This document shows positions 1 to 12,463 of a DNA stretch of 64,000 nucleotides, piece by piece (position 1 is the first letter of the stretch; each line of letters opens with the position of its first letter). The notes under the pieces are model-generated. The model was given only the letters and a program-made list of their open reading frames with translations. It searched no databases and was not told the DNA's origin. The translations under genes were made by a program, and so were the position numbers. Origin of the DNA: Larix kaempferi (lineage: Eukaryota; Streptophyta; Pinopsida; Pinales; Pinaceae); NCBI GenBank assembly GCA_027924585.1, contig BSBM01002113.1, positions 124,001-188,000 of the forward strand, given 5' to 3'.

Positions 1-1
1 A

Positions 2-310
2 GAGATACTCCAGAGAGTCATCAAGGAGAAAAATGAGAGGCTCACTGAAAGACATAATAAACTGTATGTTTCTTTTCAGGGGTTGACCAAGAAACATGGT
101 AAGATGAGAGGAAGAATCATTAGGCTGATCAGAGAAAATATCAGGTTGAGCAGGAAGGTCGAGTCTCTGGGAGGTAAGGAAAAAACTCAGAATCCCCAGC
201 CCAAGGTACACTCAGACCTCGACACCTTAGCAGCAGCTGCAATCAGCTTTGCTGACACTCCAGTTTTGGCCCAGGAGGAAGAGGAAACCAAGCAGCAGGG
301 GAAGGAGTAG
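2..310 (+). CDS. Coiled-coil ORF fragment, unknown, open at left edge
   Basis: An open frame runs from base 2, with no start visible, to a TAG at 308-310. The first 55 or so residues are rich in Leu/Ile, Arg, Lys and Glu with heptad-like hydrophobic spacing, which suggests a coiled coil. The tail is acidic (a run of Glu near the end). I do not recognise the family. The setting, next to a dead copia element and in repeat DNA, makes a transposon-derived gag-like or unknown fragment the likeliest reading. No RNA-binding knuckle or catalytic motif is visible. Confidence 0.3.
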   Translation, partial: EILQRVIKEKNERLTERHNKLYVSFQGLTKKHGKMRGRIIRLIRENIRLSRKVESLGGKEKTQNPQPKVHSDLDTLAAAAISFADTPVLAQEEEETKQQGKE

Positions 311-368
311 CAAAGGTCAGAAAGCACAGTTTTGGAAAACTTTTGCAGACTGGGCCATGCACTGTTTT

Positions 369-543
369 CGGCAGCTTAGGCGAACATTGAAATTGTTCAT
401 TAGCTGCCGAGACCCACATTCGGCAGTTTACGATATACAGGCATGACTCCCCTAGTTACCGGAAGTAGAGGCAAGTTTCAAACACTTGAGGGTGATTCGG
501 TGGTTTAGGCGAAACGCTAAAACTAATTCATTAACCACCGAAT
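369..543. repeat. Pair of related inverted repeats (hairpins)
   Basis: Two imperfect hairpins lie at 369-409 and 495-543. Both share the inner blocks TAGGCGAA on the 5' side and TTCATTA on the 3' side. The outer stems differ: CGGCAGCT pairs with AGCTGCCG in the first, CGGTGGTT with AACCACCG in the second. Related single arms also occur near 420 and 551. The function is unknown. Confidence 0.55.
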
Positions 544-559
544 GAGGGGTTTTCCGTAG

Positions 560-1489
560 CTTATCACCTTTCAGCCCAGTTTTGCTAGCTATCGAAAACA
601 AAGAAAATGCAGAGGTCTGTCTTTGGGCATCAAAACCGTTTTTTTTGTTGGTCCGTGCATCTTAAAGGTGCTTTCCAGGGGATTGATAAACGTTCAAGGC
701 ATCATGATCACCTTTGGTTCCAGACTGAGGGCGCCAGCAATGTAAACAGAGGAATATTCCTGTCTATTTTTTGAAAAAGACACCTACAGGTTTTTTGCAG
801 ACAGCGGTTTCAAACTCGTCCTCCAGCCCCCAGAGGTTCGTTTCAGCTGTCGAGTATAGGTGTATCAGCAAGATATCAGTTATTCTGATCATAATACACT
901 GTCACATCTTTCATAAAATTGTTCTTAGTTGTTATTTTTAGCTGATTTGATCCATCTTTTTAGGATCTCAAAAGCTTTGTAATGGCTATAAAGCCTAGAA
1001 CTGATGTAGGACAATGGTTCGATTTTGGAGGGACTGGTCTTAACTTGTATTATCAAACATCTCGTTGCATATCATTTATATAAGCTTCTTTTGCCATATA
1101 TGTGTTCAGTTTTCCTTCTTTTATCTTTTCATACTTGCAGTGAAATGCCTATTTCATGAGTTTTCATTTCTCTAATGCCAGATAGCTGTAATCCTATCTT
1201 CCTATTGAGAATTGGATATCAAGTGCCTTTTGCTTATTGTGATTAGCCATTTATATATATATGCTGTATGTATGAGTCTGCTAGCACGATAAGAATTCTT
1301 CTATCTATCTTTTATAAACTTCCTGAACATCAGTGGCTAAAAGCCTTGTCTACTTGAAATGTGTCCATGTATGTTTTGAGTATGTGAGTTTCAATCTCAG
1401 TAATCCAACTTGATCCAAATATACCCCATCCTTCAAGATAAGTTTAAGTTACTAGGCTTTTCCGAGTGCAACCTAGGAAGACTCCTGGA
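560..1489. other. No gene recognised
   Basis: AT-rich sequence with short homopolymers and no open frame that resembles a known protein. It may be old LTR or leader sequence of the adjoining retroelement, but no LTR ends, primer-binding site or target duplication could be placed. Confidence 0.4.
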
Positions 1490-4182
1490 GAGATAACAGA
1501 GTACTTGATTTGATACATTCTGATTTATGTGGACCTATGTCTTCTGTCTCACTGAGAGGATTTGAGTACTATATCACTTTCATTGATGATTACTCCCAGA
1601 AGACCTGGATCTTCTTTCTAAACAACAAGAAGTCTGAGGAAGTCTTGAAGAGGTTCCAAGAGTTCAAAGCTCTTGTGGAGAACCAAATAAGTAAGAAGAA
1701 TCTGGTACTCAGGTCAGACAATGGGGGTGAGTATACCTCCAAAGAGTTTGATGATTTTTGCAGACAGGAGGGGATAACGAGACAGTTGATAGTTTCTTAT
1801 ACTCCACAGCAGAATGGAGTTGCCGAAAGGAAGAACAGAGCCATAGTGGGAACAACTAGAACCATGCTACATGATCAAAGTCTTCCTTTCTTTCTATGGG
1901 TTGAGGCCTGTAGTACTGTTGTTTATGTACAGAACAGGAGTCCACACCATGCCTTGGGGTGTAAAACTCCTAAGGAGATGTTCACCGAGAAGAAACCTGA
2001 GATAGGCCACTTTCGCATATTTGGATGCCTTACATATTTCCATGTCCCCTTCTGAGAAGAGGACAAAGTTGGAGCCTACTACAGAGACATGCATCTTTGT
2101 TGGCTACGATGAGACTTCGAAGGCCTTCTGCATATACCTTCCTGCAGAGAGGAAGTTTGCGGTGAGGAGGGAGGTGAGATTTGAGGAGGAGAGGGCCTTC
2201 AAGAAGTCTAGAGAGTCAAAGATGGAGGAGGAGGAGGTTACTACTCCACAGGTGACAGCATCTCAGAGTTCAGCTATTCAAAGTGCAGAGTCAAAATTTC
2301 AGGGGTGACTGGTCCACAGTTTTCAGGATCTACAGGTTCATGGACTTAGTCTACAGAGACTTATGGTACAGGTTGACATGTTTCACTTTCATGTGATTCG
2401 TTTTCACATGGTTCTGGTTCACATGGCACATGATCTCAGACCTCAGGTACTTCTTCAGGTAGACAGTCCTCGGATGAGGATGTACTGTAGGAGGGCCCAC
2501 CACAAGAAGCTACTTCGAGGAAGAGAAAGCCATGTTGGATTAAAGAGCTTGTGAAAGAAGTTGAGGAGTCGGTGGGGCCACCCAAGAGGGGTTCAGAGAA
2601 AGAAAAGCACCAGAGAAATTTTCCAGTTACATGGCGATGGTGACTAGCTTACGTGAGTCAGAGCCTTCTACTTATGAGGAGGCAGCCACACATCAGGTAT
2701 GGAGAGATGCCATGATGGAAGAGTACAATTCCATCATGAAGAATGATGTGTGGGAGACTGTTCCGAGACCAGAAGGTAAGTCAGTTGTGACTCCCAAGTG
2801 GCTCTACAAGATAAAACATGCTGCAGATGGCAGTGTGGAGAAATACAAGTCTCGGTTTGCAGCGCAAGGGTTCTCACAGATAGAGGGAGTTGATTATGAT
2901 GAGATTTTTGCGTCGTTTGCTCAATATTCCTCGATCAGAGCAATGATCTCCATAGTGGCAAAGATGGGTTGGAAGATCCACCAGATGGATGTGAAGACCG
3001 CATTTTTCAATGGACTGTTATAGGAGGAGGTGTACTTAGAGAAGCCACAGGGATTTGAGATTCATGGGAAAGATTGTCATGTGTGCAAGCTGAAAAAGGC
3101 CTTGTATGGATTGAAGCAAGCTCCTCGAGCTTGGTATTCTAGGATTGATTCTTACTTGTTGTCAATTGGATTTCAGAAGAGTGAGGTTGATCCCAACTTG
3201 TACTTCATTGTGGTTGAAGGTGATCTGCTCATTCTTCTACTTTATGTTGATGACTTGTTTATTACAGGAGAGGAGCACCTAATTACATCTTGGAAGACGG
3301 ATCTTGCTTCAGAGTTTGAGATGACAGATCTTGGGTTGATACATTATTATTTGGGGATGGAAGTTTGGCAAGAGGATGGACATGTTTTCCTGGGGCAAGG
3401 AAAATATGCAGCTGATATTCTGAGGAGGTTTTGGATGGAGGGCTACAAACCAATGGCCACACCTATGATCACCAACTGGAAGAAGCTTCATGCTTTTGAC
3501 GGAGAGTTGGTAGATCCTAGGTTCATTGATGTATCTAGTCAACACTCGACCAAATTTGTGTTTTGCGGTGAACACTCTCAGCTAGTTCATGATGGAGCCT
3601 AGGAGAGTGCACTAGATTGCTGCAAAACATATGTTGAGGTACCTTGTTGGGACAGTGGACTATGGTCTGGACTACAGGAGGTCAGATGGAGTTGGCTTGG
3701 TTGGTTACAAAAATTCAGATTGGGCAGGCAGTATGTCGAACCAAAAGAGCACTTCCACTTATTGATTCAGTTTGGGCTCGGCAACACTGTCATGGTTCAA
3801 TCGAAAGCAAAAATCTGTTGCATTGAATTCTACAGAGGCTAAGTATATGGCAGCCAGTCAAGCTCATTGAGAGGCACTGTGGCTTCGCAAGCTGTTGGTT
3901 GACTTATTTGATCAGTAGCTGAGACCTACGATTATTTATTGTGATAATCAGAGTTGCATCAAGCTCTCTGAGAATCCGATATTTCATGACAGGCCAAGGC
4001 ATATTAATATCAGATATCACTTCATCTGAGACTATGTTCAGAGAGGAGTTGTTTAGTTGCAGTACATTTCCACTGAAGAGCATGTAACAGACATCCTAAT
4101 GAAATCTTTGGGTAGAGGAAAGCATATTCACTTCAAAGACAAGCTGGGAGTGGTGAAAAACACCTTCCTCAGTAAGAGGGAG
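1490..4182 (+). pseudogene. Ty1/copia pol pseudogene A (IN-RT-RNase H)
   Basis: The retrotransposon polyprotein starts inside integrase; gag, protease and the 5' LTR are missing. The integrase core (1504-2052) shows HSDLCGPM, DDYS, RSDNGGEY and NGVAERKNR, so the DDE triad is present. A one-base frameshift near 2047 precedes the IN C-terminus (to about 2306). A decayed linker follows. Reverse transcriptase (2565-3470) has HQMDVKTAFFNG, LYGLKQAPRAWY and YVDD (3243-3254). It is broken by a TAG at 3021-3023. RNase H (3520-4182) contains DSDWAG-like and STEAKYMA motifs, with a deletion/frameshift near 3520 and several stops. The coding region ends in a KREC-type tail directly before a polypurine tract and the 3' LTR. 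The element is dead. Confidence 0.9.
4174..4182 (+). other. Polypurine tract of copia A
   Basis: AAGAGGGAG sits directly before the TGTTG start of the 3' LTR. It is the expected plus-strand priming site. The same sequence occurs in the second copy at 15739-15747. Confidence 0.75.
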
Positions 4183-5319
4183 TGTTGAAAAAGTACCCAA
4201 GGAAGTGTTTTTCCACCTTGTGATGCCTAGGGGTGGATAAAACATTAAATGTGGTCCCTAGTCACTTTATTAAGGTGAAAAGCACTTTAGATTTTAAGGT
4301 CACTTAATAAAATTTGCTCATGGTCTAATTTTAAATTGACTTTATGAGAAATAAAGTCGGTGATTAATTAAGAGGGTCATTAATGTACTTAAGTTAAAAA
4401 GTGAATTAAATTCATTTATTAAATAATTAATGAGCCTTTTATGTGACCCTTAGATCTCATTGAGCCAAGATTTAATCTTGGCCATTGAATCTCAAGAAGA
4501 AGTTACCATTAACAAAAAGAGGAAAAACTAGGGATTGAGGCATTCATTGTTGTCTAAGAGATTTGGAGAGCAAGAGAGAAGAGGAGAAAAGAGAAACCTA
4601 GGGTTTGAGGAGATTTTTCATCCTAGAGAGAAAGAGACTGAAAATTGGTTCGATTCCCAAGGAGAAGAAAGAAGGGCACGAATTCCAAGAAACGGGGCAT
4701 GAATTCCAAGGCCATATAGGAATTTATTGTTGTTTATACCAGCACAAAAATCGAGGAGAATGTGTAGATTTCAAGGCTGAAAATTGGCACGAATTTTGAG
4801 GCAGTGGTATAGAAATTAATGCAATCTGTACAGTGCATGTACGAACGGATTTTGGCTCAGATTTCAAGGCATAGAATTTGCACAGAAATCGAGAAAGGAA
4901 ATCAATCTGTATTGTTCACAAGTGTGAGCCATACAACACGTTTTTCGAGGAGGCCGTACAGTTCTATTTTCTAGAATTTTGTATAGTAGTTTTGTCAGTG
5001 AGATGCAAGCACTGTTTTCAAGATGAATTAAAGGAGATAAGTACTGCTGCAATTTTTTATAATTAGTCTCTAAAAAATAAATATTTCTCTCTCCTAACAG
5101 GTTTTTCCTGAGCCAATTTGGATAAAAATTCTGAGTTTTATCTTTTCTGGTTTGGCTGTTATTAAATTTATGAGTTGTTTAAACTTGAAAGAAATTCCAT
5201 GTGTTTCAAGAAAAAAAATGTTTTTATGCATTGAAGCTAATATGCAATCATGGGGTTTCGGCATCAAACTCTATGTGAAAAATTAAACTTGAGACCGGGT
5301 TGAGGTTACAAATTTTTCA
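4183..5319 (+). mobile_element. Copia A 3' LTR (LTR family C)
   Basis: The LTR starts TGTTGAAAAAG directly after the polypurine tract and ends in TTTTTCA at 5319, about 1.14 kb in all. It is followed by hAT transposase sequence (TTCTT...), so the element was inserted into the hAT gene remnant. Its central part holds an array of short motifs of the form GGCAC-N(5-7)-TTCRAGG. Relatives in this window lie at 12464-13546, 15748-16899, 35409-39465 and 55414-56621. No 5' LTR is present here. Confidence 0.85.
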
Positions 5320-7056
5320 TTCTTAACCCCTTGTCTCCGACCACATCATGGCCTCCAAATCTCCCACTGGCAGTGGAAAACTCTACAAAGCCCTCCTCCA
5401 CCTTATCGAGTGAGTCTCGATCCCGATATAACTGTCTAAATGCTATCTTCCTCCCCTATGAGATCTCTCCATCCATGTGAGGAGGGACTTTGTGCGAGGG
5501 CCCACCATTGAGCCATTCATGACTATAGAATTTGGAGTTCAATGAGTGTGCCAAGCAATGCAAGGGTGTGCAATTCTTATCCCAACTGGAGATAAGAATA
5601 TCTTGTATGGTGGACCATAAGTTCTCTGTTGATGTCTCATACTCGGGACACTCATTCTCCATAACAACGGTCTTCACGGACTCAATCATGGAATCCCACC
5701 CCTCATAAACATCTGCTAGGATGGGTTGGTCTGTGTCTGCAAACCACAACAAAGGAATGATTGTTCCATGATATTAATTGCAAGATCTACCTTCTCCCAC
5801 CAACCATCATCTGGCATTGTGTCCTTTACCTTTTTTGAAGCATTTTGATCTGTATTTCTCCAAAAAGACCAAAACTCTCAAATAGCCATGGACCCAAAAG
5901 TGGTTTTGACCTCCCTCAACCTCTTAAGCAAGACGAATGAGGAAGCAAACCAAGTATCTACAATCTTTAACAATGAAAGATGTGTGTACTCTTTGTAAAT
6001 TGTGAGGTCATGTGTGTACTCTTTGTAAATTGTGAGGTCATGTGTGTACTCTTTGTAAATTGTGAGGTCATGTGTGTACTCTTTGTAGATTTCATTGCTA
6101 GATTCAAAGAATGAACAATGTAAGGTGTCCAAATTTCCAAAATACCTGTAAGAGCCATAAAAGAAAGTATAAATGAGTATACAACTCAAATATATAAAAT
6201 GACCTTTCCCCTATAATCTAGATGAATATTGTGCTAAATTCAAAGAATAATCAATGCAATTATGCAAGGTGTCCAAAATACCTATGGATATTTAGCTTCC
6301 ACAATTATGCCAATAGCCTTGCAAATAGGTGCATTATCCGTGATGATTTGCACACAAGAATCAACACCTACATCTTCAATGACTTTGATCAACAAGTCAC
6401 CCATATACTATGCAACCTTGTATTTCCCAAGATCATCCACTGCTTTCAAGAACACCAGTCCATTTAGAGAAGACACCATGAAATTGATGAGTGGATGGCG
6501 TGTTGCATCCGTCCATCCATTAGAAACAATACTTACACTAGATGAAGGCCATGTTGATTTAATTGGCTCTAAGATTTTATCCACCTCCTTCTTTGCCCTA
6601 ACCAACAATGTGGTTCTAAGCTTCTATGAACCAGGAGGCACATACCAGTTGAAGCTCATTCAAGTATAATTCAACACATCTCAATAAACAATGGTGACTA
6701 TGCAACATTGAATGAAATGAAGTTGAGATAGAAAAAAAAGAAAAAGCAATGGTAAAGTTCCACAGCATCTTGTGACTCTTGTGGGGAAATCATGTCCATT
6801 GGACCACTTGGAGTTGGCCTCTTTCTTGTTGGTTGAATATCAACCTCACTCTCATATATGTTAGGTGGAGGCCTAGTGCTAGAGGGTTTCCTCAAAAATG
6901 GAATAGGATCCTCATTTTTTTGTTTTTTACTTGATCCTTCCACCCTCCCTATGCCAACATGATCCTCTCTTTCCATCTCCTTTCGTTGGGTAACACTCAT
7001 TGCTTTACATGCAGCAAGCCCACAAGGAAGACCCAACAAATGGCCCTTATCCCGGT
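5320..7056 (-). pseudogene. hAT-superfamily transposase (DUF659 and C-terminal part), decayed
   Basis: Read on the minus strand, this is the central and C-terminal part of a plant hAT transposase. It includes a post-BED linker with PIPFLR and SSTRPPP (6700-7040), a DUF659 block with ILEPIKSTW and VSIVSNGWTD (6408-6608), and a C-terminal block with LHCLAHSLNSKFYS and VPPH (5460-5750). That block continues as DSLDKVEEGFVEFS to the copia A insertion at 5319. Stops, frameshifts and a small internal duplication (about 6100-6150 against 6235-6290) show it is dead. The N-terminal part lies at 9121-9453, beyond an LTR-type insertion. The dimerisation domain is lost. Confidence 0.8.
5981..6088. repeat. 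30-bp tandem repeat inside hAT pseudogene
   Basis: Three full copies and a partial fourth of a 30-bp unit beginning TGTGTGTACTCTTTGTAAAT start at 5981, 6011, 6041 and 6071. The copies are virtually identical, so the expansion is recent. The unit is ten codons long and keeps the minus-strand frame open. Confidence 0.9.
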
Positions 7057-7061
7057 AATAG

Positions 7062-9115
7062 TGTTAGACACAATGGCTCACTGAGAGGGGGGGGGTGAAT
7101 CAGTGAGCATACACTTAATCCAAATTTCAACTTCAATCTCTATCTCATATCAGTAAATCAACTTCAATATCATTTTCATCAATAAACTATATCAACTAAG
7201 CATATGTCATTTAACAATTAAAAACACATCATCATTCACACATTGCACAAGAGACACAGGATATAGTTTTGTAATCTTTTGTATTTGGTTCAACGGCTAC
7301 AACCGTGAGGCAATTCAGCACCAACTGAAATAAAAGAGCACCAACTCCTTATCTAAGACCCAGCCTAGTTTTTCTTAGACCCATCCAAGAAGGGTTTGAG
7401 GTATCCTAACCTCTTACAAGTACATTTCAATACAAGATCCTGCTTGTAAGTACATACAAATTTCTGTCATCTTCATCACAATAATTACATCGGCACTTGT
7501 CTTTGTATCAACCCAGTATATTATTGTCATCACAAATCATTAACTATCTATGACCACATCATCATTGTTTTGCCTGCCTTATCAAACACTGTCTCAGCCT
7601 GCTGCCCTAATCAAAGATACAAAACACATTTACATCATCATCATATTTCCATTATTCATCTAGATCATCATGACAAAGTTCTGATCATAACTTCATGTGC
7701 ATATCTTCAGCATTCAATAGCCCCAATCAATCCTAAGGATAGAAGTCATGTTGTTGTCCTCATCAAGTCCTGTCCTTCTGTCATCATTATAGCTGCCCAG
7801 AAATCAGAGATAAATTAACTCCATCATCTTGTCTTCAGCCATCTGCCCAGCATCATCATCAGCACTGTCTTACTGTGCATGTTCTCATCATCTTCAGTAA
7901 TCTGCTGCCCTAATCAATTCAGAAAATCAAGCATCATGTCATCATATAAAAAATGTTCAGCATCAAATCAACATCAACACTATCCATCATATGTCCACAT
8001 TAAATTGTACAGCATCATCCTGATTGTTATAATTCAGTCCATCAGCATTGTGTTATCAACACCATCATTAGCAAAAACCAAAAGATAAGATTTATAACAG
8101 AGTTATCATGTTGCTGCTACTGCTCCTGCTCACATCACCAAACTGTCCATCATTGTCCCCCGAGATCATTCCCTGAACCATGCGAATTTCTTCCACACCA
8201 CCAATTCCAAAAATCAGAGAAAAAAAAAAGAACCTTACAAAATTTTCTATCTACTGTAGCTTACAGTACCCGAAATTCACCTCAGTGAACAGTCCGGATT
8301 TTTCTCTCTCAGGCAGTCCGAATTTCCACTTGCAAGAAAGCAAGTTTAGGGTGTATTTATATAGGTCATTCTTCAAAAATAATGCTGAGCCGACTTGTAT
8401 GATAAGCATGTTATTTTAATTCCTTTAGCTGGCCGACTTGTCTTAGGAATATTTCATTTTTTATTTTTTATTTAATTAATGTGGAGGCCGACTTGTCCAT
8501 TATTTAATCAAATGATGATATGTATATATTATTCCACATTTTTCTCATCCAAATATATACAATTGTTTGGTTATTTTGCCAAGTGGATTTTTATCCCATC
8601 TCATGGTGGTCTCCACATGCCCGCAAGGGCCTTCAACCATTCCCGCATGGGCCCAGCTGGAGAAGCCCGCAAGGGTTGTTTAACCCTTAAAAAATGACCA
8701 CGCCGCTTTGGTCAAGTGTGCCCACAAGGTTTAGACGGTGTGCCCTAATGGGGGTTTTGCCCTTCAAAAACTGACCACGCAGCTGTCAATTCAAATGCCC
8801 AAGAGTGACTTTGAGGAGTGCCCGCAATGGTTTTCATTATGCATATCTTCTTGCCATTTTCATGCCCGCAAGCTTATGCTTACTTGGCATATGCATTGTC
8901 CACATCATCCTTGCCATCTCCAAGCCATCTTGCCATGTGTCCTTTGTCCACCTCATTATCTAGGGTATTAGGGCCAATTCCAAATGACCACAGTATGGGT
9001 CATTTGGCTTATTAGGTGTGCCAATGCCCATCACCTTGATTGCTTGTCATCATGCATTTACACCTGTCATTAATGGTGTGTCATCAATGACAACCATAGA
9101 CAACCATATTCATCA
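7062..9115 (-). mobile_element. LTR-type element (probable solo LTR), family G
   Basis: A 2054-bp insertion has TG/CA ends and an exact 5-bp target duplication, AATAG, at 7057-7061 and 9116-9120. It splits the BED zinc finger of the hAT transposase, and the reading frame resumes on the other side. On the minus strand it has a TATATAAATA box (8354-8363) preceded by three GTCGGC motifs. Its middle is rich in CATCAT-type degenerate trinucleotides (7560-8170). No coding domain is seen, so a solo LTR or non-autonomous element is likeliest. A larger relative lies at 30691-34025 in the opposite orientation. Confidence 0.75.
8354..8492 (-). promoter_or_regulatory. LTR promoter: TATA box with three DRE/CRT cores
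   Basis: The minus-strand TATATAAATA is at 8354-8363. Upstream of it, on the same strand, GTCGGC (plus-strand GCCGAC) occurs at 8389-8394, 8432-8437 and 8487-8492, each inside ACAAGTCGGC-like context. RCCGAC is the known core bound by DREB/CBF factors of the AP2/ERF family. Responsiveness here is inferred, not shown. Confidence 0.5.
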
Positions 9116-9120
9116 AATAG

Positions 9121-9453
9121 GTGCTCTTGAACTCATTCTTGCAGAAATTGCAAGTCCAACTCACATTACCTCCCCAACCAAGCATTGCCCCAAAATTTCC
9201 TTGTCACATGCTTCCACAAAGGATATTTCTTCTCTTGGGCGTGTTGTCTTGCTAATATAGGGTTATATGGATCTTGAGCTCCACTAGCAACAAATGGAGC
9301 ACTACCAGGAGTAGATGAACTTATGCTTGGAGGAGGAAGAGAAGGGAAGTTACCAGTTGGAGTATTTCTCCCTTTCTTTTTCCCTTTACCAGCCGCCCTA
9401 GCCAATTGAGACATTCTACTTGTTGCTTGATGGTAAGATTGCAATGCTCCCAA
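9121..9453 (-). pseudogene. hAT transposase N-terminus with BED zinc finger
   Basis: The minus-strand frame starts with ATG at 9451-9453. It has a Ser/Pro-rich N-terminal stretch, then DPYNPILARQHAQEKKYPLW and a BED-type finger with WTCNFC (cysteine pair) near 9150. The finger is cut at 9120 by the element at 7062-9115; its distal part (YRDKGHLLGLP) resumes at 7056. Together with 5320-7056 it forms one broken transposase gene. Confidence 0.75.
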
Positions 9454-9459
9454 TGAAAT

Positions 9460-12220
9460 CCACCCTCAAATCACTTGCAAACCCTTGGAAATCCTTCAAA
9501 TGCTCTTCACCTACAAAAAAAACCACTCTCAACCCTTGCTCTTTACTTGCAAATGAAAAAGAAAGGCAAAAAATGCTTTTTAAGTGGCCCGCGACCTCCC
9601 TTACTTCGTTTTTGTGTCCTATTTATTGAACACAAAGCACACAGGTCACGACACAATGCAAAATCGTGTCCAACACATGTTTTGATCGTGTCCCGAAAAT
9701 AGGCACAACCAAAACACGTTTTGGACATGTGGCATGGCCGTGTCAGTGTCCGACACAATGACACGGAACACGAAGGTCCATATGGACCTGCACATTATCT
9801 TAGACTGAAACAGATATGGGAACGGATACAGATACCGGGGGGGAAATAGATATGGCAAAGTTTCAACAAATTCAGATACGATACAGTAGGGATAAAAAAG
9901 CACACATAGATATTAAAAAATACCATGAGACATACATAATTCATATTACCATTCATCAATTAGATTTAGAAGCAGTCATGTCATTTATAATAATTGAAAT
10001 TAGCAAACTCAAATATTCTCTTAAATAATATTCTTATATCTTGACCCCTAAGTGCTATAAATAAGCCAACCCTTGTCAAGCATTCAATTAAGAAAATATC
10101 TAACAATTCTAAGCATCGATTTCAAACACTAAAATTACTCAAAGGTTGAATTCAAGTGTTAGCATCTCTAATAAAAGAATACACCGATCACACCTCTAAA
10201 AAGTGTTGGAATTTGTGATTAAACACAATTTTGGAGGTAAGTCATTGACTTGACTGAGGTGTATTTGGGTTGGTCCACTAGCTAACTAGACAATCAACTA
10301 GGCGAGTGAGGGTCAGTTGACTAACTCAATGGCGCATAAAGGTCCTAAATTCACAGGATTGTCTAACTTTTTGCGACCAACTTGGATGATGAAGTTGACT
10401 TTATCGACCATGCTTTAAGCGGATTGGTTAGGCACTTGAGTATAAATGGGTGAGATGGTATTGAGCAATATGATAAAATGTGCGATGACATGCAATATTG
10501 CACGCTATGTTATAACACTATCTCTAGACACCTGTGCATTCCTTTGGATTTGCTGTTTAATTTTTGTGGCTTATACTAATAAAAATGCTCAAAGTAAGAT
10601 TAAGATATTACATGTATATAGTATGGAGAATTTGCTTATCAGAAGATAATGTGTTGGTTCATGTAACCCTTCATAAATAGAATATGTTATTTTGTAGGGC
10701 TAAAAGTGCAATTGTCTCAATTTTGATATGCAAGTTGTTTTATTACATATGTAAGTCATTGGGGTTAATTTGCAACAATGTTGAGAAATTGGAAAAAAAG
10801 ATGAGAAAAAACACAACAAAACAGTCATTGTACTTCTACACTAGGCTATGACACTAACACTATAGTAGACAAACATTTGATGCAATAAAATGACCACAGA
10901 TTAGTGGTTTTTTAAACCAAAAGTAAGACCCTGTCATTTTTGGAAAAATACAATGAGAAAAAAAACCATGAGACAAAAATTCAAATTACCATTCATCAAT
11001 TTAAGATTAGGATTTAGGTCTTGATTTATAAAATTTGAGGCTTTATATTCAGTTTTGAGACTTAATTTAGGGTTAGGGTTTTATAGTTTTCCTTTAGGGT
11101 TATTAATTTGTTTTTTTCATGTCAAAAAAACACTATTTCTAGTTGGAAACTTGCCCTGTAGCAGTTGTAACGTTTCAGAAAATTAGGAAACGGCCTGGAA
11201 ACAACTAGAAACGGCTTGGAAACGTTAATGTTTTTTGGATACAACTTGGATATGTTTCAGGAAACAGCTTGAAACGGCTTGGAAATGCTTATGATTTTTG
11301 GATATAGCTTGGAAAAGTTTTAGTGCCCTTACCAACCTGTATCCCCTTTGTTTCAGGTTTTGAAACAGGAACAATGTATACCCAGTTGGTCCTAGACATT
11401 TTCGATAACTTAGGGGAAAATCTAGTGGGAAAAAAACCTCCCTTAGAATAGGATAGTGCTGAGTAGACTCAACAACCTGCTCCAATCCACAATGTAACCG
11501 GTTGGCAATCTCCAAGATCCTAAATTGATGACAAGCCAATGAAGCATGATCTGATGATGGCAGAACAATAAAATGATCCAACGAGTGTTCTGAAGTGGAT
11601 TGGCGAACTGTAGCATCACTTGCCCAATTAGAATCATAGTTTTACAAATAAGAAAAAATTGAATTGGAATCAGTCGATTCACTGATCTGACGCCTAACCA
11701 ATTTAAATCGGCCTTCAAATCGATTCATTTGATCAATTTGGCACCAAACCGGACCATTTGGACACCAAATCGGTTGATTCAATACCGAACCAGTAAGATC
11801 GATCAATCCGTGTAAAATATCGATTGATTTTTTCCTTGCCTGCACGAGGGGACTATAGACTTGAAAAGATGTTCAACAGTTCCGTTTTGTTTTCCTAATC
11901 TAACCTAACCCTAGGGCCTAAATCTAGTAAATGAGCCCCCCCCTTTATCTCCCTACACCTATCTCATATTCTCTTGTTGGAGCAACGTTGTAGTAGGCAA
12001 TTAGCAAACAGTCCGAGTGTGGTAGATTGAAAGTTGACTATGCAGTATGTATATGTAGTATGATCATTGATGTATGATGTATGATGTATGATCATGATGT
12101 ATTGGGATCATGATTCATAGCATGTTGCTTTTTTGGACTCTGGGGGGCATATCTATTATAGCCTATAAGCCTCATAGATTATGTATTTTGTTCCAGTCTC
12201 AATATCCTATATATGTATTG
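9460..12220. other. Non-coding, hAT subterminal and unidentified repeat DNA
   Basis: 9600-9780 is rich in GTGTCC/GGACAC words, as in plant hAT subterminal regions, but no terminal inverted repeat could be fixed. A stretch of about 50 bp around 9922-9970 recurs at about 10962-11010. 11160-11330 repeats GGAAACG/GGCTTGGAAA words. A minus-strand stretch near 11580-11640 resembles the NWASDATVRQSTS part of a copia RNase H, but weakly. 12061-12100 is a short GATGTAT run. No intact gene is seen. Confidence 0.4.
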
Positions 12221-12224
12221 CACA

Positions 12225-12463
12225 GTACAACCTCTTCTTGCTTGCTTTGAAGGTGGACAATTTGCTCTCGATGACCAAGATGACCAAGAGGGAGGAGTAG
12301 TACAAGGAAAATAGGTCAAGGGGGTATCGATGAGGTGTGCTAAGGCGGGTATGACAACCCTTACAGGCACAATCACCTCTACAAAGCATAAAACATGTGT
12401 GGTCAAGAGCCCCAAGCCATGTGTCCTAATGGACTCATCCCAAAGAGCATTGGAGCACCCACC
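12225..12463 (-). repeat. Dispersed repeat R, distal part
   Basis: On the minus strand this matches 26960-27170 (for example AAGGGTTGTCATACCCGC and TAGCACACCTCAT). Its other half is at 13547-13860. The two halves are separated by a solo LTR with target duplication CCACC. The identity of the repeat is unknown. Confidence 0.6.

Noticed and set aside
5320-5436. Initial idea that the sequence after copia A is gypsy leader
   Set aside because: On the minus strand it reads on into the hAT transposase C-terminal block, so it is hAT sequence that was copied into the gypsy element.
5878-6189. Minus-strand ORFs with repeated THDLT-type peptides
   Set aside because: Shadows of the 30-bp repeat inside the hAT pseudogene.
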